A DNA stretch of 64,000 nt from Linnemannia elongata (lineage: Eukaryota > Mortierellomycota > Mortierellomycetes > Mortierellales > Mortierellaceae). Numbering within the stretch: the stretch's first letter is position 1; each line of letters begins with the position of its first letter. The notes under the pieces are model-generated. The model ran no database searches and was not told where the DNA came from. It saw nothing but the letters and a program-made list of their open reading frames with translations. Below are positions 32,749 to 45,997 of this stretch, one piece after another. Location of the stretch: positions 806,001 through 870,000 of the forward strand of contig JAXBDG010000009.1 in NCBI GenBank assembly GCA_036320915.1, written 5' to 3'. Position numbers and translations under genes: made by a program.

Positions 32749-35700
32749 ACTGGCCATCTTCCGTCGTTATTCGCAGGTGAGTTTCAAAACAAGCAAGCGC
32801 ATCCAAAAAGCATTGGCATTAGGGATGGGTTGGGCGATTGTCCTTATGATGAGTTATTGTGTAAAAGGTTTGAGGGGTCTTTGAAGCTATCGGTTTCTTT
32901 CTGCCGTGAAGATCTTTATTTAGTTCTTTGGGCTGTTTGTGTCTTTGTGCTTTGTGGTGGATCTCCCCCCGTCTCTCCCATTTCTCGCGTACTCTTCAGC
33001 TTGTTTGTCTGTTTCCTTTCGCCCCATCATATCTCCCATGGTTTTGTCTTTCGGGACTATAGGACTGCGCGTTGCTCCTCTTCCAACTAGGTACCTCGTT
33101 ACTAGTATTTGACCAAGGGCCCTGGCTATCAAGAGCATATATTATACCTCAACAAGCGACCTTTTCAAGAGTCCTGGCTTCTATCATCGAGCTGTCGTAT
33201 TTCACTATGCGTTTGGATCAAAGGCAGATCGCTACAATAACCTGTTCACTATAGCGTGGGGGTTTTGGAAGATGAACTGTGTGGAGATGGAGTTGAAAAG
33301 GGCTCTGGAGATTCAGGGTTTAGAGTGAGGAAAGCGGAGGACAGGTTGTGTGGGTCTGCTGTTGGGTGTGAGGGTACAGATGGCAACAGAGGTGACTAAG
33401 GGAGGTCATTGATTCTTGGCGGGGAGGATCTTAGCTTTGGGGATCTCACAGGAGAACACTTTCGATTAACACTGAAGGATCTATATTAATTCCCTGGTGG
33501 TCGTTCATATTGCATACACTTTTTGAAAGAATCTGATGACTAACGAACGCGCCGCTCTTTTTCCCCTCCTTTGTTTGGTCCTTTCCTGCTATTACATATC
33601 TCGCCGTCGGACTCCTATGTTCCCTGCGCATTACGGATCGCTCCAACCGCGTTTACCCCATGGAAACCTCGCTGAATTCTAGATAGCCTTGCTCAGAAAA
33701 ATAGAAACTGAGAACGCCGTTTTTTTTTACCCTGTTGCAGACTTGATTGAAGACCACCAAAATCTTATTTTTTCCCTCGAAACACATTGCTATTGTGTCC
33801 AACTCGGACCAATGCAAGGCATGCAATAAGGATGTATCGAAATGAAAAAATATCATCCAACTGGATCAACATCGATTCAGTGTAAGAGAGGTAGCATTTC
33901 TTTGTTTGCTTAATACTAGAAAAGGGTCCGAGGCGTCTGGGACAAAGATGGTAAGTTGGAGGTCATGCCGCAATTGGAAAACTTCAGTAGACGGTTTAGG
34001 CGTACACGCGCAGGTATAGAAGGGAGCTAAAAAAAGGTGGTCGAAGGGAGCTGAAGGAATAAGAGGATTCAGTGGAACCATTGGACCAAACTATTCCGCA
34101 ATGTCCATGCGTTCCTGTTCCTGCACGGGCTCACAGACAGCTAGGGTCGTTTCATTGCTTGTTTTGTATTGTGTTTTTCCCCCGATGTTGTTTGGGCGTG
34201 ACAACTGCGAGAGGAGCGGGCTTTGCGTGGATCGATTGGCAGGTCCCCCCCTTCGCCTTTATTTTTTTTTTTTTTTTCAATTGGACGTTGAACGTGAACG
34301 AAAGCCGTGTGATGAGAATTTTTCCTTAAAGCGTTGACAATCACCGCCACCAAAATTGTGGCCGGATTATTTTGTTTCACCCCTAAAGTACACGCGGAAT
34401 GGGAGCAAGAAATAAAAATAAGGTTAGACAATGGTGCTCGGAACTCAATTGAAGAAAACAACTTGGGTACCCTGTCCGAGAGGTTGTCATCGAAAAAAGG
34501 GCACCCTCGACAATTGTAAAGACGAGAGGCTGAGAAAATGGAAGAAGGCGCACTTGGTAGAAGATCTGGGCGCACAAAAGAGAACGAGAACGAAAGAGAG
34601 AGCTGTAATGTTATGCGCGCATTTTAATGTAGCCCGCAGTTATAACTTCATACTGCGGATTTCTTTCCTCTTCAAAGCGCCCAAGCGAATGTATTGCTGA
34701 TTTTGACTTGGGGTCCATCGGACATTCATAAATGCAAAATGGGCAGTGTTTTAATAGGGGTTATGAGATCCAGCATTGCACCTTGGGCCCTGGAGTTCAT
34801 TATGGCCAGGAACGACATCTACTGTCCTACCAGAAGCGACACAAAGCAACAATTGACTTTTATCCTGAGATCAAAAAATACATGCTGTATAAGCAATCAA
34901 CAAGAAAAGGTCGTCAAGTGAAAGTGGATGTGCTGCGGGATAATTTGATTGGCCAGGGGAAGGGAGGAAGGAGGGGAGAAAGGGCCTTTTCATTTTATTT
35001 TGACAGATCTAAGATTTGTGCCTTCCTCCCTTTGGTTGGTTGCTGCTTGGATGGAAAGGTGCTTCCGCGCAGCCAATGGAGGGAAAACAGGGGCAGCATG
35101 ATGAAGTAAAGAAGGAAAATAATAATGGTGGCCAATAACATCAACAGGCAAGGAAACGGTAGAGGTATGCATGCATGCATGTATGTTCGGATGTCATCCG
35201 CGCTTGCTTTTTCTTGAAGGGAAAAGTGAGTTGCTTCTGGCTTACGTGGGCGTAGAAACTAAAAAAGACACACGCACGATATTGGATTGTGCGCCCTTGA
35301 CCCTGCCCTGTGTGCCCCTGTTCTGCCTTTTCAAGTTTTTTCATACAAACGACTCAGAAAGAGAGCTCTCACTCTAACCAACGAAGGGATTAAAGTTTTC
35401 TTTTTGGTATCTTTTTTTCCCTCAAACAGGTGCGTGATGTCGACATGGCAGTTGTGTTGCTGTTTGTTATTTGTTGTTGGAATACATACATACTCACGCC
35501 TCTGCGCATGCGTATGTGTGTATGTGTGTACACTTTATTCACAGGAAGAGGATTGGAAATACTCATCAACAAAAACAAACAAAAAAAAATCAACCAAGAC
35601 AAGAGACCGGCGGAAAGGGCTGGACTTTCGTTGTTTCCCATTCGTCCGCTTTTAGTTGCCTGTTAGTTATCTTTTCTCCATTAATTACTTTCGCCGTCAA

Positions 35701-36077
35701 TCGCACCATCTCCTCCTCGTGGCCTTCCTTTTTCGTTTAAAAGGAGGACATCGTCCATCTATCTCAACCCTTCTCTTCCCTTCTTTTTTTTTTCTTCTCT
35801 TCCTTCCCCTTTTCTTCTTCACTCGTCCCTCCCTCTGCAGTCCTCTCCCCTCCTCTCCTCTCTTTCCCTTCACTCTCCTCCCCCCCTTCTACTCCTACCC
35901 TGGCAGGCTGTGTCGCTTTTCATTCCTCTCTTTCCTTCCATCCTACTTTCTACCTTTCGTTGGGTGATATCTTCACATTTTCTTTTATTAACGTTTTAGT
36001 GGTGTATTTTCTATTCGACTCCCTTCTTTTCCATCCTTGCCTTCTCACCAAAAAAAATAAGCACCTTCGCCCAGCAA
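32749..36077. other. Gene-poor intergenic region between RIC1 and the ABC transporter
   Basis: 3.3 kb with only short chance frames. Positions 34730-35110 hold an open 125-codon reading without family resemblance. A GCATGCATGCATG palindromic run sits near 35168-35182. 35740-35950 is CT-rich on the plus strand, the leader of the ABC transporter gene. I see no supportable gene or transposon remnant. Confidence 0.45.
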
Positions 36078-39000
36078 ATGAGCGCTCCTATCGAGTAAGA
36101 TACACAGCCTTGCTTGACCTTATGCCTGGAGAAATGGACAACATGGAAAAAGGGGTGCTACGTTCAATTGACATCTAACAATTGAACTCTCTCCTCTTTA
36201 TACTTTTTTTCTTTTCATTTCTTTGTGTATCCAGCGTCAGCACCGTCCAGGCAACGCTGCCGTTGGTTTACTCGATCGCCTCTGCTCTCACACTCGTCTA
36301 CCTGTCAAAGAAGCGAGTCCACCTCAGTCAATATGAAACATTGAGAGATAGCGAAGACGATGACAACGATGAGGCTGGAGAAGATGAACTCAACCAAACC
36401 GACCCTTCCACCACCACGACCACTACTCCCCCTTCCATTGATGTTCTTCAGGCACAATACCAGGCTCAACAGAACGCCGGCATCAGCATCAGCATTGCCC
36501 GCCTCGGCCTCACCTTCACACAACTCGGCTTAGTCATCTTCACAACGGTCTACACAACGAGTCTTTTCCACCACAACAGGAACAGCGACAACGATACCCA
36601 ATACAGATACGTTACAAGATCCATTACTAGCTTTGGCTTGGAGGAGATTGTTCAGATCCTGAGCTGGACGTACATCCTTGCCTTAACGTTGATCCATTTG
36701 ATTCGGCCCAAGGTCTCGTACCAGTACTGGATCCGTCCTCAGATGGATCTCTTTTACCTCCTTCAATGGATCCTCTCGACTGTTTGTCTTGTCCTGACCA
36801 AAGAGATCCAAGAGGTTCCTGTGAGTGGATGGTCCCTCGGATTGCGACTCGGTGTGGTCGCCTGGTTGGTCAACCTGGCCTTGCTTTGGACTACTGTCGT
36901 GACACGCCCCTACCAGCCATTGCCCTCTTCTCATGAGTCTGCTGTCAAAAAGTTGAAAGCTGGTGAGATTGCTCGTCTGCCTTCATCTGAATATAATTCG
37001 TCGCTGTATGGTCGCTTGACATACACCTGGGTGAATTCTCTGGTCTACTTGGGGTTCAAGCGTACGCTCCAGGACAATGACCTGCCGAATCTGGAAGACT
37101 CTGACCGTGCGGACCAGTCGATTCGCATTTATGATGTTCAGACGTAAGTGAAGAGTTTTATCCTTCCAATGTTCCTATCTATCCCGTCGTTCTCCCTCTT
37201 TTAATCTATCCCTCTCTCTCTCTCTCTCTTTCTCTCTCTTCACCTGTGTCTGTTTGTGTTCCATTCCCACAAAATTTTATTCGCCAAAAATACTTTTTTG
37301 TTTTCATCATCCTCCACTCTCCCCTTTCTTGTCTGTCTCTCTCCCTATCTCTCACTCCCTGTCACTCTCTCTCATCCCTCTCCACAACGACACACACGAA
37401 CAAAACAAATCAAACATGCTAATCCGAACTCACTTTCTTCTCTTTTTCCTCTGACTACTACTACTACTCGTGCTTTTCTTTGTTCTTGCTTTCCATCCCT
37501 TCCGTTATAACATTGGCGATGTGTCACTAGTGGAAAGACGTTTACCCGTCGACTCTTGCTCTCGCTCCGCTGGGAATTCTTCTGGCAGTCCACCTGGACC
37601 ATCCCCTGGAGCGTCATGACCACAGCATCGCCCTATTGTCTCAACAAGATCATCCAGTACATCGAGTGCAGGGACTGTGGCCCCCCTACAGCCTCTCAAT
37701 ACATCTGGGTCTTTGCCCTCCTAGGTGCCTCCATCGTCGAATCCCTCTGCTTTCAGACCGCACTTCACTATGGTCGTCGCATCTTTGTCCACACGACCTC
37801 GATCTGCAACGCTGCCGTCTTTGCCAAGGCTCTGAAGCGCAAAGATATGGCCTCGCCTGTTGGGAAGTCTGATGAGGAGAAGGAGGGTGGTGACAAGAAG
37901 AAGGATGACGAGGACAAGAAAAAGGATAGCAGTGCCAACATCTCCAGTAAGTTTCCGTCGAACCTTTATTTACTCCCTTTATTTCATTGTCCATGTCTCC
38001 AGTTTCTAAACTCCTTTTTCTTCCCGATCGAACATAGACTTGGTGGCGGTAGATATCAAGAAGCTGGAGCTACCATTCAGTTACTTCTTTCAGATGTACG
38101 CTACACCCTTCCAGTTCTTGATCGCCGGAGTGCAGCTCTACAACTTACTCGGAAACGCCGCCCTGGTCGGAGTCGCCTTTATGATCGCCTCATACCCTAT
38201 CCCCGCCAAACTCTACGCCATGATCATGAAGCTCTTCAAGGACATCATGAACACCAAAGACGAGCGCATGGACGCCTTGAACGAGATGCTAGGCGCGATC
38301 CGGATTGTCAAGTTCTTTGGATGGGAGGCTCAGTTCGTTAAGAAGATTACTGCAGCGAGAGAGAAGGAATTGAAGCGGACCAAGGATTCGTATGTCCAGA
38401 TCGTCTTTGCGGATATTGTCTGGATGCTGACTCCTCTTTTGAACACTGTCGTCATTCTGTTGGCATACACCAAGCTGTTTGGGCATGAGATCACGGCGTC
38501 CAAGATCTTTACGACACTGGCATTGTTTAACATTATGCGACAGGCGCTCAACTCTCTCCCATGGAACATCAAGTCCACCATGCAGGCTATCGTCAGTTTG
38601 AACCGTATCAACAAGTTCTTGAGCGATGAGGAGGTTGTTCTTGACACCACTGTTACCAAACTCGACCCCAAGGCGCGCCTCTCGACTGCTACTCTCTCAT
38701 CCCACACTCCCGCCGCCGGATTGTCTGGATCGGAACCCCACCACCCAACTATCGGATTTGTCAACGCCTCGTTTATCTGGCCTAACAAGGAACACGACGT
38801 CGAGGCCAAGGATGATGTAAAGAAGCCCTCCTGGGTTCAACGCATCAAGGCCAAGTTCTCGAGAAAGTCTACCACCATTGAAGAACCTGTTGTCGCCGAG
38901 GCCCCCGCTGCCAAGGAGCGGTTCAAGCTCAAGAACATCACTGTGGACTTCCCTGTTGGTCAGCTGTCATTGGTCGTTGGTCCTACTGGTTCTGGCAAGA

Positions 39001-41816
39001 CTGCCTTGTTGTTGGCGCTCTTGGGTGAACTCGAGAAGCTGGAGGGACACATGTACCTGCCTCGTCTGGATTATCCCTCTGATCATACTGTGGCCCGGTC
39101 TCGTCGTCATCACCGCACTGTTGGATCTGGAATCGCCTATGTCTCACAGACCGCCTGGCTGCAGAACACGACTATCCGTGCCAACATTCTTTTCGGCAAG
39201 GATTTTGACCAGGACCGGTATGATGCTGTGATCGAGGGTTGTGCGTTGGTGACCGACTTTGAGATCTTAGAGTCTGGTGACAAGACTGAGATTGGTGAAC
39301 AGGGTATTACGTTGTCAGGAGGTCAGAAGCAGCGTGTCTCGTTGGCACGCGCGATCTACTCGGATGCTGAGGTCTTGCTCCTAGACGACTGTCTGTCGGC
39401 TGTGGACTCTCATACTGGCAAACACCTCTTCCAGACCCTGACTGGACCCCTGCTGGAGGGCCGTACTGTCGTCATGGCGACGCACCAGGTTCAATTGACT
39501 CTTGGCGCCGCAAGCACTGTTTTGGTCCTCAACAAGGGTGAGGTTCTGGGAGTCGGTACCCCCGAGCAGGCCGTCCGCAAGGAGTGGGTCGAGAATGTTA
39601 CTCTGACATCTTCGGCTCAGGCGTCGGATGCCAGCAGCGAGATCAGCACCCTCAATGAAGGCGAATCCAAGACCAGCCAGAAGAGCGACGATGCGGACGG
39701 CAAGAAGAAAAAGGAGAAGATCAGTGTCAAGTTGACCGAGGAGGAGAAGAAGCAAGAGGGCGCTGTCGCTTGGAGGGTCTACAAGACGTACCTGAACGCA
39801 TCCGGCGGTTGGCTCTTCTGGTTGGGCCTCATTGGTATCTTCTTCCTTCGTGAGATTGTCGATGTGGGTCAGAACGCTTGGTTGGCTGTCTGGGCTAACA
39901 AGATGGCGGAGAACACTGGCGCTCTTGTGATCAAGGCCTTCAACACTATCACCCCGGCACCCTTGACCCAGTCCTTCTATACTGCGTTTGCACCCCGTGA
40001 CGGATCCGAGTATGGCATCATGACGATGAACGTCTTTGGCAAAGGCACCCCCGAGACCGTCAGTGTTGACTATTATTTGGGTATCTATGTCCTCCTCAGC
40101 ATCTGCGCCATGGTCCTCGGTTCTCTTAACCTATACTACGTCGTCATGGGCGGTCTGGCCGCCTCTCGTGTCCTGCACGAGCGACTTCTCAAGAGCATCA
40201 CCCGCGCCAAGGTCCGCTTCTTTGACACCACCCCCATGGGCCGCATTGTCAATCGTTTCAGTTCTGACATCTCGACTATCGATGACGAAGTCAGTAACGG
40301 TATCCAGGGCCTTTTCGGTTGTGTCACCACCTTGACGGGCATCATTGTCATCATCTCGATCAATATGCCGCTCTTCCTGGTCGCTGCATTTTTTATTGTC
40401 ATCATCTATGGAGTTATCGGCGCACTGTACGTCCCCATCTCGCGTGACCTCAAGCGTCTCAACTCCAACTCCAAGTCACCCATTCTCAACCACTTCAACG
40501 AATCCCTTAACGGTCTGGCTACCATCCGCGCCTATGGGTTCCAGAAGCGGTTCTTGTCCAAGAACTTGACCAACCTGGACGACAACAACCGAACGTTCTT
40601 CTTGCTCTGGTCGACCAACCGATGGTTGCACTGGCGTGTCGATGTTGTCGGTGCCTCCGTTGCTTTTATTACCGGTATCCTTGTCCTTCAGAACTGGGGA
40701 CTGATCGAACCTGGCTGGGCGGCGCTCAGTTTGACGTACTCGTTGATGTTCACGGGTAACGTTGTCTGGTTTATTCGCATGTATGCGATGAACGAGATGA
40801 ACTTGAACTCTGTCGAACGTGTTGTTGAGTACATGGACCTCGAGCCCGAGCCTGCACCTATCATTGAGGGATCCCGCCCTCCAGCCTCGTGGCCCCATGC
40901 TGGAGAGATCAAGATTGACCACCTCACCATGCGCTATGCGCCCGATACCCCCGAGGTCATCAAGGACATTTCGTTGACCATCCAACCTGGCGAGAAGGTT
41001 GGTGTTGTCGGCCGTACTGGATCTGGAAAGTCAACTCTTGCAATCTCGCTATTCCGGTTCATGGACCCTGCTGCCGGTACGATCACCATCGATGGAATCG
41101 ATATCTGTAAGATTGGACTTCAGGATCTCCGGTCCAACTTGACTATCATCCCTCAGGATCCAATCTTGTTCAAGGGTACACTCCGGTCGAATCTGGATCC
41201 CTTTGGAGAGCGTGAGGATCGGGAGTTGTGGGAGGCCTTGAGGAGGAGTCATTTGATCCCGGCCGAGAGCAAGTCTGATGAACTCTTGTCCGCTCCTTCC
41301 AAGGCGGGTCCTTCGACTGGGTCCAAATCCCCCGCCCCATCGATCAAGCCCGTCTCTGACAACAACAACCCTAACGAGATCATCGACTCGTCAAAGATCA
41401 CACTCGACACCCCCGTCAAGGAAAACGGCTCAAACTTCTCCCAAGGTCAACGCCAACTCATCGCCCTCGCCCGTGCCCTCGTCCGCCAATCCAAGATCAT
41501 CGTTATGGACGAAGCAACCGCCAGTGTCGATTTCGAGACCGACCTCAAGATCCAGCTCACCATCCGCGAGGAAATGGCCGACGCGACTATCTTGACAATT
41601 GCCCATCGTATCCGGACGATCGCAGATTTCGATAGGGTGCTGGTCATGAATGCTGGAGAGGTGGTTGAATTTGATCGGCCGTATGTATTGATGCGGCAGG
41701 AGGATTCGTTGTTCCGGTCCATGTGTGAGCGGTCGAGCGAGTTTGAGGCCCTGTTGGCGATTGCTGAAGAGAAGGAGAAGCGTGATCGCGCTGCTGGTCT
41801 TCTCATTGACGTTTAG
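36078..41816 (+). CDS. ABCC-subfamily (MRP/YCF1-type) full ABC transporter with TMD0
   Basis: Four exons (36078-36094, 36235-37143, 37531-37946, 38038-41816) encode 1706 residues. Order: five hydrophobic segments forming TMD0 (about 8-250), TMD1 (about 310-700), NBD1 with Walker A GPTGSGKTALL (about 761), signature LSGGQKQR (871), Walker B LLLDDCLSAVD (893) and H-loop ATHQ; TMD2 (about 1030-1370); NBD2 with Walker A GRTGSGKSTL (1439), signature FSQGQRQL (1578), Walker B IVMDEATASVD (1600) and H-loop IAHR. NBD1 has Asp where NBD2 has the catalytic Glu, the usual ABCC asymmetry. Substrates are likely glutathione conjugates or drugs, at vacuolar or plasma membrane, but this is inference. The start is set by a 17-base exon (MSAPI) joined across an intron with a strong polypyrimidine tract; an unspliced start at 36182 is the alternative. 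Confidence 0.9.
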
Positions 41817-41876
41817 ACGAGCGAGAAAAGAAGTTCTTTTTTTTACCCCTTTTACATATACTTTGTTCATACCTCA

Positions 41877-41882
41877 AATAAA
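41877..41882 (+). terminator. Polyadenylation signal AATAAA of the ABC transporter
   Basis: AATAAA 60 bases after the stop codon, followed within 25 bases by a T29 run. Confidence 0.6.
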
Positions 41883-41902
41883 AAATGGCTTTCTGCGCGC
41901 TT

Positions 41903-41904
<2 letters not shown>

Positions 41905-41933
<29 letters not shown>
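41905..41933. repeat. T29 homopolymer
   Basis: Twenty-nine T on the plus strand in the convergent 3' region; it reads A29 in the acetyl-CoA transporter transcript, beyond its stop codon. Confidence 0.95.
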
Positions 41934-41935
<2 letters not shown>

Positions 41936-42031
41936 CAAACCATCATGGCAGTCCTTCATTTCAACAAAAATATTTTAAATACTTGTTTTCTAATTGATTG
42001 TAACTTGTTGGATTCTATGAAGAAAGCACTG

Positions 42032-42091
42032 CTAGCTTTCGTCTTTGGGCAACTTCCACATCTTTGGATTCAACGCTAATCGATTTTCAAC

Positions 42092-42122
<31 letters not shown>

Positions 42123-44406
42123 AAGACTCGGATCAGCATTGATATTAAAACAGTCAAAATAATCCCGCTCCTCCCTCCCCTCCCCCCAAGCATGCAAAGA
42201 AGAACACTGCACATGAGAAAACTTACATTCAAGGTATCGGATAGTCGGCGCGATGTAGGTGAAAAGCAGCACGGCACCGATGGTGACACACAACGAGTTG
42301 ACATAATAGTACCCATCCTGTTGCATTAGACACTCTCCATGCAATTCCTGACACAACGACTTGCCCGGTTCCGACGCGCACGAGAATTCTTATAGCCATA
42401 GCGCGTCATTTTGAAACATAAAAAGTTGATAAAAAAAAAAAAAAAAAAAAAAAAAAGGATTGTTAGTTGATGATGTTTTTTGATAGGATTGCGCACGCTT
42501 TTCTTTTTTTTTCCTGCTTCCGTTTTTTTTTGTACCTTCGTTGTCCTGGTTAATAACGGAGCATGTGGAGACGGTGTAATAGTCAACGGCCTTGAGGACA
42601 AAGAATCGTGGCCAAGTGCCTCCAAAGTTGCTCAATGTATTCAGTAACTACAACATTCATGACAATCAAACATTATGGGGAGTCAGATTAAAGTCATACA
42701 ATGTAAAAAATTTAAATCTTTTAGATAAGGACGCTTGAAACGAAAACTTACGGTCATGTAGGTGCCTCCGATAACGGGATCTGCAATGACTGTCATGAAC
42801 GCGCCCATGCTCACAAATGCCACCGTACTATTTTGACGCAGGCAAAGACAAGAAGAGAAGAAAAACAAGAGTTGTTAGGTCAGATCCCGAACCTTTTTCA
42901 ATGCGGCAATGAGAAAAAAAAATAAAGACGCGGAGCAAATTATCCCTGTAAAATAGTTTACCTTGTGAAAGAGGTTGTAACAGTGGTTGCGAGGACCATG
43001 TAAAAATATGTTGGGGTCACAACGCCATCCTGAGGGAATCCTGAAACGATCAGCATCGCGACAACGCAGCACACAAGGTGTGCGCAGAACGCCCACAACC
43101 ACTAATTGAACAATGAAAAACAATTACAACTAATTAATACACGATTCAGTGAACAGATCGCTGCAAAAGTTTCAAATAACAACACAAAAAAAAAGATGAC
43201 TTACGGGCTTGAGAGGCCGAGCACCAGAACTCCAGCGGACGGCATAGTACCCAAAGATGATCTGGAACGGGAAATCGATCAACACTGCCAGCGCCAAATC
43301 CTCCTTACTGAATCCCTTCTCCAACAACTTGAGCGCCGTCACTGCACTGTTGGCAATAAATCCAATCTTGGCCATCAATAGCACAAGCATATAGGATTTC
43401 ATATGCGGCAGACGGATGATCTTGAGGATGATCTTGTAGACCGACTTGATATCGAAGTCGTTCTCGTCCATATGAGACCTCTCCTCCTTCTTCAGAAAGA
43501 CTAACCACAATGTGATCGCGAAATACATCATCGACCAGAACTTGAGGTATCCTCCTAGGGGAACCAAACCATACTCCTGGGGCTCCGATCGAAAATACTT
43601 GTTGCTGAACGCTGGAGAGTTGAATGCCAGAAACACCGTGAACGACAAAAAGTAGCCCGAGTTGAGTCCGATTGTCTGAGCAGTCGAAGCGTACGAGACA
43701 TTATCCTTCGACAACAGCGTCAGCGCCCACCCATCGACTGCAATGTCCTGGGTGGCCGAAAAGAAGATCAGCACAAAAAACACCGCCGTCAAGGTCCCGA
43801 CTGCGATCTGGTCCTGACTCATCCAGTCGTCAATGTTGATCCCGAGCCAGAGGAACATGAATCCTGTCAGGAGCTGGATGGGGACGATCCATGACTTGCG
43901 CCGTCCGATTTCCTTGTTGTAAACTGCATCGACGATGGGTGACCAGAGAAACTTCATGCTATAGGGGTAGTGTGCCAAAGAGAAGACTCCGATTTGTGTG
44001 TAGCTCATCTTGGCCTTGAGCAAGAAGGGGATACTGCCAAACGCCAACCCAACAGGAACTCCTTGCAGAAGATCTGTCTCATCAGAAAGCAAAGGCAAAA
44101 AAAAAAAGTCAGAGTCCGGACTTGCCAATAGCGAATTGGGAGGCTGCAAGACGAGACATAAGAATACACGCATGTACTAGCGTCGTCCTTACATAGTACA
44201 ACCAGGAGTGCAAAGTTCCAAGTATCTTTGACCGACATGGGTGTCGCCGTTGTTGCTGCGGTCTCCTTTTCATCCATTGCCAGCGAAGCGTGTAGTTCTG
44301 ACCTGTCCTCGGGCGATGGTGAAGGGGATCCTCGTCTCGTCAACATTAGCTCCTCGCGCTCATCATCTGCCAGCAGCGTATCTCCTCTTGTCTTCCGTGC
44401 CAACAT
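42032..44406 (-). CDS. Acetyl-CoA transporter of the ER membrane (SLC33A1/AT-1 family)
   Basis: Seven exons (44406-44193, 44073-43205, 43101-42962, 42827-42752, 42647-42536, 42334-42227, 42075-42032) give 520 residues. The family imports acetyl-CoA into the ER/Golgi lumen. Characteristic sequence: YLLQGVPVGLAFGSIPFLLK as first membrane segment, FSLAHYPYSMKFLWSPIVDA, ATQDIAVDGWALTLL, TAQTIGLNSGYFLSF, VPLGGYLKFW, and later GTYMTLLNTLSNFGGTWPRF. The N-terminal 65 residues are acidic/Ser-rich and cytosolic. The last exon is only 44 bases and ends KMWKLPKDES. The acceptor of exon 6 is the weakest junction: the chosen AG (at 42335) keeps the hydrophobic frame, whereas the stronger-looking CAG 13 bases upstream would break it. 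Confidence 0.87.
42092..42120. repeat. A29 homopolymer (T29 polypyrimidine tract of the last SLC33A1 intron)
   Basis: Twenty-nine A on the plus strand, so the minus-strand transcript has U29 just before the final 3' splice site. Another A26 run lies at 42431-42456 in the previous intron. Confidence 0.95.
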
Positions 44407-45997
44407 CGTGAAATGGTTGGTTGTGAAATGTGTGTTTGTTGATTGTTGACCAGACAAAGCGATCCTGCGACCAAAAGTGAACCCTCGCCTTGCTGGATTA
44501 GTTGGTGGTCTGGCTGCTTAGTGTATCGAGTTGCTGTCGTTGTTGTTCCTGCAGGGTTCTCGTTCCTGTGTCAATGCAGTCTGCTCAGTGTTCAGTGCGT
44601 TGACGGTGTACGGATTTGTCGCAGGTCTCTTGGTTCGAAAAGGTACAACTATCTGACATTGAAAAAAAAAAGCAATTGGACAATCATCGATGGTTAGCGC
44701 GGGTATCGTATCGATTGACTCCAAGTTGTGATGGTGCGATATCAAGTTGTGTTATGGTGCGTCTAGACAGATGGAGTTATCCTGTGCTTCGCGCACCGTT
44801 GCTTTATTGTCCTGGTTCTTGATTTTCTTTGAAACATCTACTTTTGTCACTTCAAAGGTCCCCATGATGAGCTGCTCTGCCATTGACTGTGAGATTTCTC
44901 AAGGCGAACAAAGATGAAAAAAAGTCAGTAATGGTTGACGTACAAGGACAGGAGGTGCGAATGAGAACTTGAGGACGAGGTGAGGAAGAGTTTCGATCGA
45001 TCGGATCAGACAACGCGAAGAAGTTCTCGAGGTTTGTGTGCGTTGGTGTGTGCGGGTGGAGCGAGTAGAGGAGCTACGTGTCCCCTTGTTATCGCTGGAG
45101 AGGGTCGAGTGGGAGCGATGGCGATGGTTGGACAGAAGCGAGGGAGAAGAAGTAGTAAAGGAGGGAAGAGAAGCGCAAAAAAAAAAAAAAAAAAAAAATG
45201 AAAAAGATAAAAAAAGGGGTCAGAAAAAAGGGACGAACGAGACGATGGATTGATTGTTTGAACACACGAGAGAGGAACAAAAAAAATCAATCAGAAAGGG
45301 ATCCAAGAGTGTTCAACGTCCATCTTCCATCTACATATCTGATCGATACCATATCGATGCAACTTTCAACTTACTCTCCTCCTCCTATCCCGCTTTTTTG
45401 ACTCGTGAAAAATACGCCTCTCCGCGGCAATGCCAAGAAAAGGAATTGGTAAGGCTATGGCAAACAATCAGCCCGAGCATGCTACTCCTTTACGCCCTGC
45501 CCTCGATTGGTCTGGATGCTCCTCCTTCGCCTTCAACTCTGCTCAACCCCTGCTTGTTGTTACACGTCGCTTCTCCTACCTACCTTCATTTGTCCATTTT
45601 GTCCTCCTGTCCTCATGCTCGCTTTCAATTCACTAGACGCCCATTTCGAGCCCACTTTTTCTTTCTTCTTTCTGTTTGGTTCAATGGTCTGCAGGTCAAA
45701 GTTCCTCGTTTTCTCAATTATAACAAAAAAAAAAAAAAAAAAACTGTGCAGTTGAAGGTTTCTTTCCTTTACTCTAAGCAACTGAGCAGTAGCTGAAAAT
45801 GAAATAGGAAAATCAAGCCTGTAACACGCGCAAAAGAGACAGACGCCGTATCAAAAAAAAATCATGCATGCTGGGAACGAGAATGTTTGAGGGTGTGTGA
45901 AATGCAATATGTTGGATGAACGTTGTTAAAAAAAGCAAAAAAATATGAACAGAAAAAAAATAAACTACGGTTAAATAAACAAAAAGGAGAAGAGTCT
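44407..45997. other. Intergenic: promoter of SLC33A1 homolog and 3' flank of the Kelch-BTB gene
   Basis: 1.6 kb with poly-A tracts near 45178-45198 and 45724-45743 and no supportable gene; open frames here are low-complexity or chance. Confidence 0.45.
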
